Assembly: GCA_963681505.1 (NCBI GenBank)
Contig: OY811983.1
Location: 3,437,615 to 3,501,614 of the forward strand
Source: Eunapius fragilis
Taxonomy: Eukaryota > Porifera > Demospongiae > Spongillida > Spongillidae
Direction of reading: 5' to 3'
Length of the DNA stretch: 64,000 nt
Positions 1 through 12,174 of this stretch are shown one piece after another. Position 1 is the stretch's first letter. The number at the start of each line of letters is the position of its first letter. Made by a program: the position numbers and the translations under genes. The notes under the pieces were generated by a model. That model had not been told where the DNA came from. It saw nothing but the letters and a program-made list of their open reading frames with translations, and searched no databases.

Positions 1-135
1 TCATCGTTACCACCACCACAATCATTACCACCATCATCATTACCACCACCACCATCACCCCCACCACCACCACCACCACCACCATTATCATCACCACCAC
101 CACCATCACCACCATAATCATCACATGCACCATCA
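1..135. repeat. CAC/CAT trinucleotide microsatellite
   Basis: Simple imperfect repeat of CAC, CAT and ATC trinucleotides starting at the window edge. Short open frames across it are low-complexity artefacts. Confidence 0.9.
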
Positions 136-1574
136 CCATCAACTATACTTGCATTGGTGATGCCAGCATTGCCCCCATCAAACTCACAATTTCTAGCACA
201 GTCATCTCTCGCACCACAATCATATTTTCCATCTTCAATCTCACTATCAATATGGTTTCCTTCAATCTCAACTATCTCATTATCACAAGCTCCTGCATTA
301 TTATCATCAATTGTGCCATTATCAACCTCTCATTAGCATAATTATTAGCCACTTCATAACTCCTAACAACACTTCTGCCTCCTTGTTCTTGAACACCAGT
401 TGAGTCTACTGAATTATATACCAAATTGTACGTACATGAGTCAATGAGCACTGAAATTACCTTGAACTTGCTGACCAAATTCATTTTCGTTATGCACTGT
501 AAATGAACATTTCGCACATATATGTAATTGCTAATAATCTATTGCTCGATAACTCATATCGAGAAATTGGCGGTCAAAAGGATTACGCGGTATTCGGTCA
601 TTGCGTAATTCGGTGTCCATAGAAAATGTATTGACGCATTCATAAAACTGCAGCTTACTGCAGAACAAAACAAAATATTGACTAGGTGCTCTCGGATTTG
701 TAATGTGGGGACTATTTGGCATATTTTGAGTAGTTTTTCGCACCTTAGGTACTTATATCCGCACTTCCACATTAATTATGCAAGGTTTCCAATGTCCATT
801 CATTTTATCTCATTTCGTTATTCAGTCATCAATAGTTTCCCAACCAAGTGATAATTTCCTTAGGTGCTAACGGATTATATGAGAGCAGTCAGTGTACTTA
901 TTTATCATCATTTTTTCAGAGCTTAGGGCCTTCAAATCGCACTTCCGTTGAATGGTTAGTGAGATACACCCGCATACAAGACGATCATCACGTGCCCCTT
1001 ATCATCAGTCGGCCGTGCCCAGACCTAGCTGTTTTTTGATGTTGTAGTTAAATGACCAATAATTATTGCTATGTACTGACTTAGCATCATGACCACATGT
1101 AGGAGTGGCTAGGTGGCACTAATTGGGAAAGACGGAGGTTGCGATTACACAAAGGAGTTTGCCACTCAGAGAATCGACATGGGCATACAACCAGACTTAT
1201 TACGGAAGGATCTTGTAAGTCTCAGAGTACTAGTTAAGTAGCATGAATGCAAAACGTATATTGGATGGTAGTGACTATTCGTAATACGCTAAAAGGTTAT
1301 ATACCGGAGCGGTAATACATGTAAGAGCATACACGTAGAGGTAACGTCTGGTACAAACGGCGGGAGCATCAAATATACAAGAGCTGCCATATTTCTATAC
1401 GACTGACGGTACGCACTTAATTGACCTTTCCCATAGAAAATGAAAAAATGCATCATAAAAGATTCAATACTTCTAACTTTGCAAAAGCTAGTCCGACTTT
1501 AAGTTTAGGTGCATTAGATTTGTGCCAACTGCAGCATTTGAAAACTACCATGTTTTCTCGTACAATGTCCCATG
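136..1574. other. Gene-free stretch
   Basis: AT-rich DNA with only short open frames and no convincing exon. Around 1,150-1,190 a short plus-strand reading (YTKEFATQ then IQPD) loosely resembles the middle of the RAG1-type zinc module found elsewhere in the window. It is too short and diverged to call. Confidence 0.5.
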
Positions 1575-1795
1575 TGTGAACATACATGTACATGTATATG
1601 TACATGTATGTATAGATGTATATATGTATGTGTGTGCGTTTATGACTATGTATGTGTGTGTGTGTGTGACAGTGGTTATGGCTATGTGTGTACATGTGTG
1701 TTTTATGTGCACGTATGTGTGCATGTGTTTTATTTGTATGTGTGTACGTATATGTATATGTGTGTATATGTACATGTATGTGTATATATGAATTA
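1575..1795. repeat. TGTA/TG microsatellite
   Basis: Imperfect repeat built from TGTA, TACATG and TG units. All six frames stay open because of the composition (Met/Cys/Val/Tyr or His/Thr/Ile strings), so no coding call is justified. Confidence 0.9.
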
Positions 1796-1923
1796 GTGTT
1801 ATCTATGGCAACACCTCACCATATTAAAATGTCTCCCGTGATCCTCCACTTCACTATACCAACTGCCTCATTCCAGGCCAGGTATGTGTAAAAGTCCGTA
1901 CTTCCCTTCAGTACCTTATCGCT

Positions 1924-1924
<1 letters not shown>

Positions 1925-1995
<71 letters not shown>
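1925..1995. repeat. (TG)n dinucleotide microsatellite
   Basis: About 70 bases of pure TG repeat. Confidence 0.97.
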
Positions 1996-1997
<2 letters not shown>

Positions 1998-2461
1998 ACC
2001 CCTTATACCTACTTCACGAGCCTGAAATTAATTGTAGTGTAATTGGGGGAAGGAGGCTAGGGACACATTTTCCTGTCTAGCCACCCAGCTTTGCCATATT
2101 GGGTCTCCAAAATCAAAATGCAGCTTTGTGTATGAAACATACAGTAGGTTTAACCTCACCTTGACTAGGTCTCTTGTAAGAGCAATTATGGCCCGGACTC
2201 TCGTAGCTTAAAATTTTTTTACTGTAGGTGTATAATCCATGTTCATGTATCTTAACTGTAGTAAGCCATATTACAGTACCTTAATTATGATTATGAAAGT
2301 ACAAATTTATTTACATATCTTGTGAAACACACTGCTGTTTTTCCTCTCTTCTCCTCCACCTCTTTCTCCTTCCCTCCTCCCATCCTCCTCCTCCCTCCCC
2401 CTCCTCTCCTCCTCCCCCTTCTACTTATACCCATCCTCACACTTCTCCCTCTCCTGCCCCG

Positions 2462-3480
2462 AAGATGTGTGGTCGTGAGCTCATCACTGTTGCCATGGCA
2501 GCTCTACAGGGGATGAGCCTGTCCTCTGCAGTGCAGAGTTTATTAATTACCATCATTTGGAGGTATGTCTCCATTGGCGCTACATGTATGTGTCCATTGG
2601 TCCTACACATATCATGGGTGTACACAGGGGGGGGGTCATTGGGTTCGAACAACCCCCCATCCTATCCCCAAAGCGAGATCGCCTTCATCATTGATTCTAT
2701 TCAGTTTTATTAAGAACAAAATATATTGTATGATGCGTGTATGTTATTGTAAGTTCACCCATTAACCAAATTCAACCCCCCCCCCCCCCCCCCTCTCTTC
2801 CTGAAGGCTGCGTATCCTACATGTATTGGTCTTCACTCATTGGTCCTCACTCATAGTGTTTTAAACTCTCCTCTAATCCCTGACCCTGTGGAGTCATTTT
2901 AGTTACAAGAGGTGTGGTTTTAGTTAAGGGAGATGAAATGTCCACCCCCTCCCCCCATTGGGAGCACACACATCTCCTACACTTTACCTGTGTCCCTACC
3001 TGAGCAGATGTTGGCACATTGTCACTGCAGTAAGAATGGTGGAGCCACCTATGTGCTCCTAGATAATAACAATGTGGAGAACATTGCTCAAGAGATGGTC
3101 AGGCTTTTGTTTGTGCTGTACCGTTCCCCTCTTCCCCATCAGTCCCTCCTCCCCATCACTGTGAATTGATGGGGAGGAGGCAGCAGTGATGAGAAGACAT
3201 CCAGTCAGATTTTCTGGTAAGCTCTCTAAGCTCCTCCCCCCCCCCCCCCCCCCCCCCTCTTCCCATCAGATTGGTCAAAAAAACTCCTGATGATTGAGTG
3301 GAGGTATACCCAGGTGGTCTGCCAGCAGCTCTGGTTCCAGGCTCAGTGGGCTACCTACATGACTGCCTGGTATGGACCAGGGACTGAACCCATCATACCA
3401 AACAATATGATGTAGCTCATGGACTGTGCCAGTCACCCTTCCAACCTCCACCAGGAGAACTACTACTCAAATGTAAAGCG
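2462..3480 (+). pseudogene. Unrecognised coding-like relic
   Basis: Three separated plus-strand segments read like protein. At 2,465-2,565 there is an amphipathic stretch (MCGRELITVAMAALQG). At 3,001-3,110 there is a segment with HCHCSKNGG and VENIAQEMVRLL. At 3,297-3,410 there is a tryptophan-rich segment (QVVCQQLWFQAQWA, then WYGPGTEP) ending at a TAG. Stops, a poly-C run (about 3,235-3,257) and frame changes separate them. I do not recognise the family. The three may be exons of one decayed gene or mobile element, and the joins are not established. Confidence 0.3.
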
Positions 3481-4022
3481 TTGTGTTTTCATCATATAAT
3501 GCTTGCTAGCAGACTGTAAAGTTGTTCAGTGGTGTTTTGTATTGTGCTGACATACGTTTGTATGTTTGTGTACCAAATGTATCAGATGTGGACAGTTGAA
3601 GAAGGGCTGGTAGTTGTATTAGCTGCTGTCTGAAACTCACAGGTCTTTGTGGTTTCATAAGTACTGCCTCTTTAATTAGGAGTGGTGACATGTGGAAGAA
3701 TTGTTATTGGTTGTGGGTTTTATGTAAACTTTTCAATTAAGAGGTCAGATAATTCGTTGTTTTTCTTGCTCTTAGCTCTGCATTGGCAGACTTATATGTA
3801 AGGCACTCACTCTGCAATGGCTGCAAAGTACATGTAGGTTCTGCATTGTGACATAACTCACTGAGGTCAGATCTCGCACCTCATTGTGTCGAAGCCTCCT
3901 GATGGGCAATTCATGGCATGCTCCACAGTATAGATGGAGCCACATATGCAATGTGATGGTAATAACGGAGGTTGCCAGCCATAGTGTAAGCAGATAGCAT
4001 CTCTAAAAGCACTCTAGGTTCT

Positions 4023-4144
4023 CAGGGCCATACCCAGAGGGGGTTCTGTAACCAAGGAAACCAATAAAATTGCTAGTAAAATCAGATTTTACTAGCAATT
4101 TTATTGGTTTCCTTGGTTACAGAACCCCCTCTGGGTACGGCCGT
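4023..4144. mobile_element. Short foldback (MITE-like) element
   Basis: Near-perfect palindrome: two arms of about 58 bases meet at about 4,081 with almost no loop. The termini read CAGGGCCATACCCAG on the left and, in reverse complement, ACGGCCGTACCCAG on the right. A possible short duplication, GGTTCT, flanks it (4,017-4,022 and 4,145-4,150). The CAGGG-type end resembles hAT-derived MITEs, but the duplication is shorter than the 8 bp expected, so the class is open. Confidence 0.75.
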
Positions 4145-4635
4145 GGTTCTTTTCCTCAAATTGTTGGATCCCACGCTCAGGAGGCAACGAAGTTGCACAA
4201 GTGATGCATGGTATCCTCAAGAGGTATGAAGAGCTCACTACTGTGAGGTATAGTTAGAGCAAGGTATGTCCATTTACCAGATTGTAGTACATGTTTTTTA
4301 TTTTAAACACATACACCAGCATCTTTGCCATTGTGTATGTGAGTGATGAGTGCCAGCCTTCATGCCATCGATCACCATGGCATCCTGTTTTGTGTTACTG
4401 GCCATTGAACAGTGTTTAGTAAGAAACATGCAGGTACATGTATGTGAGCACTGTCCATGTGTGTGGGTGGTATGTATAGTATGCAAGCACTTATATTGTT
4501 TTTCCAGCTGTGGGTCGTGTGTATGTTTGCATGTGTATGTGATAGATAGCTAAACCACCCATTTGAGCGCAGCCATTCCTATTCTCAACAAAAATCTTTA
4601 TGTATGGTTGGAATTAGCCCTGGATCCAGGATTTG

Positions 4636-5300
4636 GCAAGGGGGGGGGTGGGGGGGGGGGGGGGCACATTGACAATAAATATATGTGAAGCCAGTGGCAG
4701 ATCAAGAATTAAATTAAAGGGGGATTGGAGGGACAGAGACACCAAAGGGAGATGTGCTCGGGTTGCAGACCTAATTCCCCCCCCCCCCCCCCCCCCTCCC
4801 CTCTGTCCGCCAGTGTCTGCATAGGAAATAAGTAGTCTGCCATACACATGATTGTGCATGGGGGGGGCGGGGCAGCTTTGGGCTATTCCATTATTTAACC
4901 ATACACACCTACAGATGACAATAATTGCAAACGTAACCCCCAGGACAATATATAAAACCACCTTTTGTGTTAAGTTTTTTAATACCCCCAGACAAGCTTC
5001 TATTTGGTTACATCTCCCCTGGACAAGCTTATGTTATACCTGCTAACCCCTACCACTCCCACCCCCCCCCCCCCCCCCCAAGTACAAGCTTATGTTTTAT
5101 CTGCTAGCACCCCGGGACAGGCATTTATACTACCCCCCTCAGGACAAATTTGCAACCCTGGACAACGACATCGACATGTTTCTAAACACAACCCCCCACC
5201 ATGGACACCATTGTTGTCATCTGTAGGAGTGTACAGTTAAATAATGAAATAATCCAATTGGTACCAGAGGGGCGGGATATGAATTTGGGGGGGGGGGGGG
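4636..5300. repeat. Cluster of poly-G / poly-C runs
   Basis: At least four homopolymer runs occur here (about 4,640-4,663, 4,779-4,797, 5,061-5,080 and 5,288-5,300). Proline- and glycine-rich frames across them are artefacts. No gene is seen between 3,480 and 6,520. Confidence 0.85.
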
Positions 5301-5382
5301 TGCATGCACATGGCTAGATCGCTGAAATCAACCTTAGCCTTAGTTTGGTAATGTAAAACTGATGGCCTTTCCTAACTCCCCA

Positions 5383-5646
5383 GTATTGCAACGTCCAATA
5401 CCCCACTGGGTTCAAACCTACCATAACTTTCAGTAGGAGTAATCAGATCGCTTCAAATTCAGTTTGCAAATAGAGAGGTCCCTACATGCACATTTTCCCG
5501 CTTTATATAGCGGGACACAACTTGCCGTGATAGGTACAGGAACCTCTCTACCCACAAACCGAATTTTAAAAGTGATTTGATTATAGGAGAACCGAAAAGT
5601 ATTTGGCGGGTTTGAACCTAGTGGGGTATCACACATTGCGATACCC
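5383..5646. mobile_element. Inverted-repeat (MITE-like) element
   Basis: About 36-base imperfect inverted repeats bound this stretch. The left arm (5,383-5,418) contains ATACCCCACTGGGTTCAAAC and the right arm (5,609-5,645) is its near reverse complement. The interior is AT-rich without coding capacity. It looks like a non-autonomous DNA transposon of unknown superfamily. Confidence 0.6.
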
Positions 5647-5779
5647 CAAAATGTATTTCACCATACAGAAATGGTGACTATGGAGTGTTGAGAATAAGAA
5701 GTCATTAGCCTTAACCGTTTGGAAGTTATAGTTATTCAAACGCAAGGGAATATTGAGGGGCAATTTTTTTGGAAACTGT

Positions 5780-6070
5780 CCCATGTATATAAATATGTGT
5801 GCATACATGTATGTGTTTTGAAAATGTATGTATCAGTGTGTGTTTTATGTGTATGTGTACATGTATGTGTGCATGTTTTATGTATGTGTGTACATGTATG
5901 TATTTGTGTATGTTTTCACATGTATGTGTATTATGTACACATGTGTACTTGTATGTATGTGTGTGTTTTATGTATGTCTGTACATGTACATGCATATGTG
6001 TATAAATACATATGTGTACATGTATGTATTATGTGTGTGTTTTATGTATATGTGCGTGCATGTGTATACA
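5780..6070. repeat. TGTA/TGTG-rich microsatellite
   Basis: Same TG/TGTA/ACATG composition as 1,575-1,795, interrupted by GTTTTATGTG units. Long open frames in several frames are compositional. Confidence 0.85.
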
Positions 6071-6526
6071 ATTGATCGTTTGAAGTAATAATAGCACCAT
6101 AAACAAACATGCATGTACAAAATAAAATTCTATGTTCTTGACCTTCATGTTTTCTCAGCCTTGTAGCGTCTCACTGATGAAGAACCACGTGTGTAGCTAT
6201 GTTAGTGATTCAGTGTCAGCGCTCTATTTGACATGCTCCCGCCTGAAAGAGTGCTGCAAGATGTAAAATAGGTCACAGTCAAGTTGAACGGAGTATTGGA
6301 GTTAGTGATACATTAGTGTGGGCCTATTGCTTTCTGGCCACTTAATTATATGTAATCTTTTGTTTTAAGTAATGAATTACTTCCGAACGTGATAAACAGA
6401 TCTTGTTAGGACTGATATTTGTTTTATGGGACACAAATATAAGGCATAGTCTCCCTGTCTGAAGTAATCTCTGTGGATGCTATCACAGCCTCACCCGTCC
6501 ACCAAAGGGTATACTGTCAAAGAAAC

Positions 6527-6950
6527 TAGAGGACCCACCAGTTCTCATTGTTTTTGAAAGCATCATCACCTGCTGACAAGGCTCGGCTGCTCTCTGTGTC
6601 AGCACCTCATGCTGCATCCTGGCTACTGGTCACACCTCCTAGTCTTGACCTGAACTTTGAACACAATGAACTGTAATTCTCCATCCAATGGTGGCTAGGG
6701 ATGGAGATGGCTAGAGGCTCCTCATGTTCTTTGTGCCCTGGCGCTACTACCTGTAAACAGGGTGGTGATGTTGTCACTGCATGGCCACAACCATCTGCGT
6801 AACGTGTATGTTGAGTTCTGCCATCGTGCCCATCTTCCAGGAGTGAGAGTAGAGTCAGGCAGTACCATTACACCAGACCTAAGCCGTACCCAGCCAGCGG
6901 ATGTACTTGTCCTCGATTGGGAGAGAGGGAATACATCCACTGGCCGGGCG
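6527..6950 (+). pseudogene. LINE-like reverse transcriptase C-terminal relic
   Basis: The plus strand reads SSPADKARLLSVSAPHAASW at about 6,556-6,615. After a stop and frame change comes LHGHNHLRNVYVEFCHRAHL, ending with PADVLVLDWERG near 6,940. This order (ADKARLLS..HAS.WL, a cysteine cluster, RHNxLRD-like, PADVLV.W) matches, from memory, the region downstream of the reverse transcriptase in invertebrate non-LTR-like elements. The fragment is frame-broken and lacks the polymerase domain. Family identity is moderately sure. Confidence 0.5.
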
Positions 6951-6956
6951 GCTTAA

Positions 6957-7219
6957 GTCTGGTGTACTGCCAAGATGGACATGGTGGCAGAACGCAGATG
7001 GTTGTACAACAATGGTTGTACAATTTTACAACGGTAGCAGAAGGAAGGAGGGTGAGTGTTAACTATGTAATTGCTGGTGTTAACAGCAAAGACAGTGTAC
7101 AAATGAGCTGCAAACTCTTGGCAGGTATATGAGCTCCTTGTTTTCTTTTCCCTAGCCTCCACCAAGAAGCGGCCACACACTCTGCAACGCTCTTTGACTT
7201 TCGTTATGTGGTGCTCCAT
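6957..7219 (-). pseudogene. RAG1-N-terminal-like zinc module relic
   Basis: From a Met at 7,219 the minus strand reads MEHHITKVKERCRVCGRFLV, then YTCQEFAAHLYTVFAVNTS and PPSFCYRC. It parallels exon 1 of the plus-strand gene at 8,737 (MEYHIQQVPMYCRVCG; AFSIDTSGDDARIQPESFCICC). The CxxC pairs and hydrophobic spacing are kept. The frame stays open for almost 90 codons, but no RING or downstream exon follows. It is either a decayed second copy in opposite orientation or a lone first exon. Confidence 0.6.
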
Positions 7220-8736
7220 CCAAAGCAACACCTATTATTCATATGAAACAAATGTCCTAGTTCTGAACATTGTATATATGCTCTCCCACGTGTGTTGTTG
7301 AGTGTTTATAATCATGGATCCTGTTCTGTGGGTTAGTTAAATCGTACACAAAGCTTGAAGTAGACCCACCGAAGTTACATGGGCGTAAATACTGGCTGCG
7401 TGTAACTATTAATCAAATCAACTGCTCTTGCGCGTTGATACATTTTTTTTTTACTAGACTGGTAGGGTGTGTGCGGGAGCTATTTATTTGAGCGGAATTA
7501 CTTAGAACATGTGGCTCGCCAAACAGACATGTATAATGCAAGGTACGAACATTACAGCTTTTGGCTTACACAGTATCGTCACATCAGACAAGAGTGTAAC
7601 CTACCAGGCCACCCATACCTACACACCATCACATGTACACAGACCATCACCTACACACTATGATGACATACCAGTACACCTCACACATGTGGATACTCAG
7701 CAGCAAAAATATGACCAAATGGCTGGATGTTATATTATTACATGTACAGGCATCTGTATTGCTACACACTCAACAGGTCAGTTTTTTTAAAGTGGGAAGG
7801 AAAAGTTTACATAATCACCCACAACTACCTATATACATAGTTCTTATCTAAAAGACCAAGCCTCCTGTCTGCTTTCAGCAAGTCCATCAATACCAGCAAC
7901 TATCCACATTCACACATACAGTTCTTACACCACCAAATACAAATGCCAAGCACACCACAAATCTACATGCATGCATCACATGAAGTCTGCAGAGCCTTGT
8001 AGCTACATGTACTTGATGACCACACAAAGGCTGCAATGTCCCTTCTATTTGAGTTGTTGCTGAAGCTTTTTGTCATGCTGGCTGTATCACATTGACCATA
8101 CAGCCATCTAGGGAGCATTTCATGCGGAGTAGGAAAAATAAATAAAAAGAACTGTTAGTGTTCTTAGCCTATCCTGTTGATCACTACCCCTTTATGTTGG
8201 GCAGATGACCTCTGATAGGGGTAGGCTAAGAACACATGTAAGGCAGAATTATGGGTACATGTATGCACGGTTGTTTGCGGCTGGAAACTGTGCTAATAAT
8301 TAGACTATTACGGTATTGGTTTCGAAATGGTGAAATGACTGCTAATTAAAGACACCCAATGTTTTCAAGCTGTCCATAACTCAGAAGAACCAGCTAATGT
8401 ATAAATGATAACAACTGAGAGCACTAGACACAATTTCTTGACATGTTCATTTTATGCGCATACCTCAAATTGCACCATAATAGTATGCGCAGGCCGTTTT
8501 TATAAGAGCACGCGGCACATTATTACGAGGGGTGGTTACGAAACTCGGCAGCGTGGACTCTGTGTACTGATCTATGAGGTAAGCATATAATACAAATGAC
8601 CAGAAGGCGTGTGACAATCGGAATAAACAAGCCTAAAGCGCTGACGTACTCTCTATCCCACAAACAAGACTAGCGTATTTTATGAATATTTGATAAAGTT
8701 CATGCGTACGCATTGTACATGAACATGATTATAGGA
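7220..8736. other. Intergenic, with a small imperfect hairpin
   Basis: No convincing gene. An imperfect hairpin lies at 8,158-8,235, with TGTTCTTAGCCTA on the left and its reverse complement on the right. The region separates the minus-strand zinc-module relic from the plus-strand RAG1-like gene, so a promoter could sit here, but no element is identifiable. Confidence 0.5.
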
Positions 8737-11700
8737 ATGGAGTACCACATCCAGCAAGTGCCTATGTATTGCAGAGTGTGTGGGCTGAGGCTAAAGAAGA
8801 CCAGAGAGAAGCCAAACACTTGGTACCATTGCAAGGTTTTCTCAGCAGAGCTGAAAATTGCCTTTAGCATTGACACCTCGGGTGATGATGCCCGCATACA
8901 ACCAGAAAGTTTCTGCATCTGTTGCAAGCATTCTATGCAGAGAATTATCAACGCAATCACAAAGGGGTTGCACTACAAGTGTGCTGTCATCCCATTTCAG
9001 TGGCTTAAGCATGAGGAGAAGGAATGCAAGGTAGAACTATTGCTTTAAAATCATATACATGTATTTGAAATAACAGTGTTCATGCAGGTGTGTGAGCACT
9101 TCAAAATGTGTGCACATGGACATGTTAGGAGGTCGACAGTGTCTAGTGGACGACAAGCAGGCATCACTCCTAACTTGCTCATTACCCATCTGTGGAAGAT
9201 TGCCCCTCCTCCAATTGTTCTACATGAACCTTGTCCACTAACGGCAGCCAAGAACAGCATGTCAATCTTGAAGGAGCTGAAATGTGTATTATGTTCCAAT
9301 ATTCTCTCACAGCCACTGGAACTTGCATGCAGTTCACTCGTATGCACCAAGTGCATAGTTGATATGATAGCAGCCTCTGGTTCTGTGAACTGTCCTTTCT
9401 GCTCAGATGATGGCCCCCTTGTTCCATCTCATATCAGACCAGCATCGAATGCTATACTTCTGCTGCTATCAGAAGTTTTGGTTCATTGTACAAGTTGTGG
9501 TCGGGATGTTAAAGCTGTAGAATATGATGCACACGAATGTGTACCATCGCTTACACCTGGAGAAGAAAGACAAGCAGCGGAACTTCTGAAGAGGGCTGTA
9601 TCCAGCAGTCCTGAAACAGGTGCCATACAGCTTTCTACAGGATTAGGAGGACAAGTTAAGTGTATTTAGTGATGGTATGGTACTATTAGTACTACATATT
9701 AACAATTTATCATTTAGCCAATCACATTCATACAACTTACTAAAGCCAGGCAACAAACCTCAGCTGCCTGTGCAAAGACAGTAAAGACAAGGTGCTCTGA
9801 AATGCAGTCTATACGCAGCATTATCAGTGGAGGAGATTCATCTGCCCTCATCCAGAGAGAAGTACTCACCCTCACTGATAAAGAGCGCCAATCTTTGTTG
9901 GATGAAGCAGGCATCTCATCTTCAAGAGAAATTGGGGCTGCTGAGGTATTGGCTATAAAGGCTGGGCTTGCCATGCCTTGGAATAAATTGCGACTACTAA
10001 GACGGTATAGCTTTGCAATACAAAATAGTGCAGGTGGTTTAACTCACTGTCTTTTTCAGGTGGCTGAAATCATCAGGGATTCGTCTTGCTGGGGAGGAGA
10101 GGATGCGACACATTTCAACCCAGATTGTGGGTGATAACTTGAAAGGCGAGATTGCCCCCTTTTCATTTCCACTTCCTTCTGGTGGCGAGGAGATAAGAGG
10201 AGCCCCTTTGGTGTACATTCCACATCTTGTGGACAAGGTTGCACAACTCTTAGATGGGAATGAAAGGTAAGAGAAGTCACGACAAATGGATTAATACTCT
10301 GATTAGATATGTTTTTAGGGCTGGCAGGCTTACCTGGCATGAAGGTTATATACCTCCTAGCGAGGTGTGGCTAAAGATAGGAGGAGATAAGGGTGGTGGA
10401 ACATTCAAGATGAATTTTCAGATTGTCAATGTTGCCACACCAAACTCAGTGCATAACACGTGTGTGTTTAGCTGCTTTGCGGCTAGTGATAGCATCACCA
10501 ATTTGCATATGGCACTTGACCGCTTTAAAGACCAGGTTGAACATCTGCATGGAATGAAATGGAGGTAGGAAATAAGGCTTACAAGTAAAAATGCATTTCA
10601 TTAATATTTTATTAATTTGCAGGCAGTACACGACCAAGGTATTTGTGTGTGGTGACTATGAGTTTCTGTCCAAGATGTATGGCATATCTGGAGCCAGTGG
10701 TATGTGAAGTGGGCTCAATACAAATTTAACTGATGTAAAATCATGAACATGCAATAGGATGCTACCCTTGTCCATACTGCATCATCAAGAGTGAGAAGAT
10801 GGCAATCTCTTTATCAGTCCGAGGACCTTGAGAGTATGCATGCTGATCACCAGCACTTTATCTCAGCAGGGGGAATCAAAAAAGATGCACAGATGTTTTA
10901 TAACTGTATCTCACCTCCTTTTTTTGACATTCCAGTCTTGCAGGTAAATTCACCCAGCATATTGCTCAATGCATGTGCATGAATTACATCATGAAAAATA
11001 GGTTTGCCCACCTGGCCTCCACATAATGCTGGGCATATTTACCAAGCTATTCCATTTGCTGGAAGCCTTATGCTGTCAGCTGGACCTGGAGTTAGCATCA
11101 CTTACAACGGAGTTTGATTCATCCAACTTTTCTAAGTACAGTGAAGCACTTCAAATCCTTCCATCTCTCCAAGCGGAGCTTGAAGAGGCCTGGCAGTCAC
11201 AGCAAGAACTACAGGAAATGGCAACCTATATGGCATTAATGAATAGTAACAGAAATCCTCTAGCCAATGCTCTTCTGAAACAAGCTGCAAACAAAATGAA
11301 ATCCGTCAAGTCACTTGTAAGTTGCAATAAATATTTAAATGAGTAATTAATTAAAACATCTGCACCACTAGGAAGCCAAGGTTGTCAAATGCCAAGCTAC
11401 AGTGAAAAAAGGGTTTTGTGAAAAAGAAGGGCCATTTGTCAAGACACTTGACAATGCTTTGCAATCCTTTGGAGTTCAAAGGCAGCAATACTTCAGTGGA
11501 GCATTTATTGGCAACCATGTCCATAAGGCACTGAAGGTAGAATTTTTTATTATGCAGATAAAATTCATATTACATGGCTACTTTTCTCAGCTACCCAATG
11601 TCAAGACCCTTTGTACATCAATCTCACAAATGGCACAACAACAACTGCCCCATCGATCTGATGAGGTAGTGGGAAAAGTTTCACAGTTTATTACAGCATT

Positions 11701-12174
11701 TTCTTTATTTGGTAACTGTCATAATATTTGTGATCGTAACTTTATTGATGAGGCACATGCTCAAGCACTAGACAAGGTAAGTAACGACTTTTGTGCGATT
11801 TGTTTATAAAATTTGTCCACTACGTAAATAAACAGGCTATTCTAGAGTTCTTTCTCTTCTATCGGGATACATTTCCAGAGGCAACAGTACTAGTTCCAAT
11901 TAAAATGCACCTTTTGGAAGATCATGCTGTACAGTGGGCTAATGCAAACCATGTTGGCTTTGGCCTACTTGGTGAACAAGGTGCAGAGTCTATACATGCC
12001 AAGTTTAATCGGCTTGCCCTGGCATTTGCGCCCATCAAAGACAGAGTGAAGAACCTACAGTGTATTTTAAAAGAACATCTCTTAAGCATTGAGCCACAAT
12101 TGCTAGCTGCCATCCCACCTCCCGCAAAGAGAATAAAGAACAATACTTCCAGTAGCTCTGCAGAACCTCAATAA
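8737..12174 (+). CDS. RAG1 N-terminus-like plus transposase-like gene (N-RAG-TP type)
   Basis: Eleven exons with GT-AG introns: 8737-9030, 9088-9659, 9750-10004, 10060-10266, 10319-10564, 10623-10699, 10758-10943, 11002-11316, 11372-11536, 11591-11776, 11836-12174. The start is the Met aligned with MEHH/MEAH in the relic copies. Exon 1 has CRVCG and SFCICC. The exon 1/2 join gives CKVCEHFKMC. Exon 2 has a RING (CVLCSNILSQPLELACSSL, ending CPFC) and CTSCGRD. This order matches the RAG1 N-terminal half: zinc dimer, then RING. Exons 4-11 look like a divergent DDE transposase-type domain: VFVCGDYEFL, SGASG, CYPCPYC, VCPPGLHIMLG and EQGAESIHAKFN. RAG1's second catalytic Asp has no obvious match at GLHIMLG. 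Exon 7 needs a one-base net shift near 10,815-10,835, where the CPYC frame meets TGA. Known parallel: transposons joining a RAG1 N-terminus to another transposase, reported in molluscs as N-RAG-TP. The copy is probably inactive or recently decayed; a sequencing error is possible. Confidence 0.75.

Noticed and set aside
1522..1891. Several overlapping open frames of 60-90 codons
   Set aside because: Composition artefact of the TG/TGTA repeat; the same occurs at 5,719-6,088.
4614..4961. 115-codon minus-strand frame
   Set aside because: Kept open by poly-G/poly-C runs giving Gly/Pro strings; no domain.
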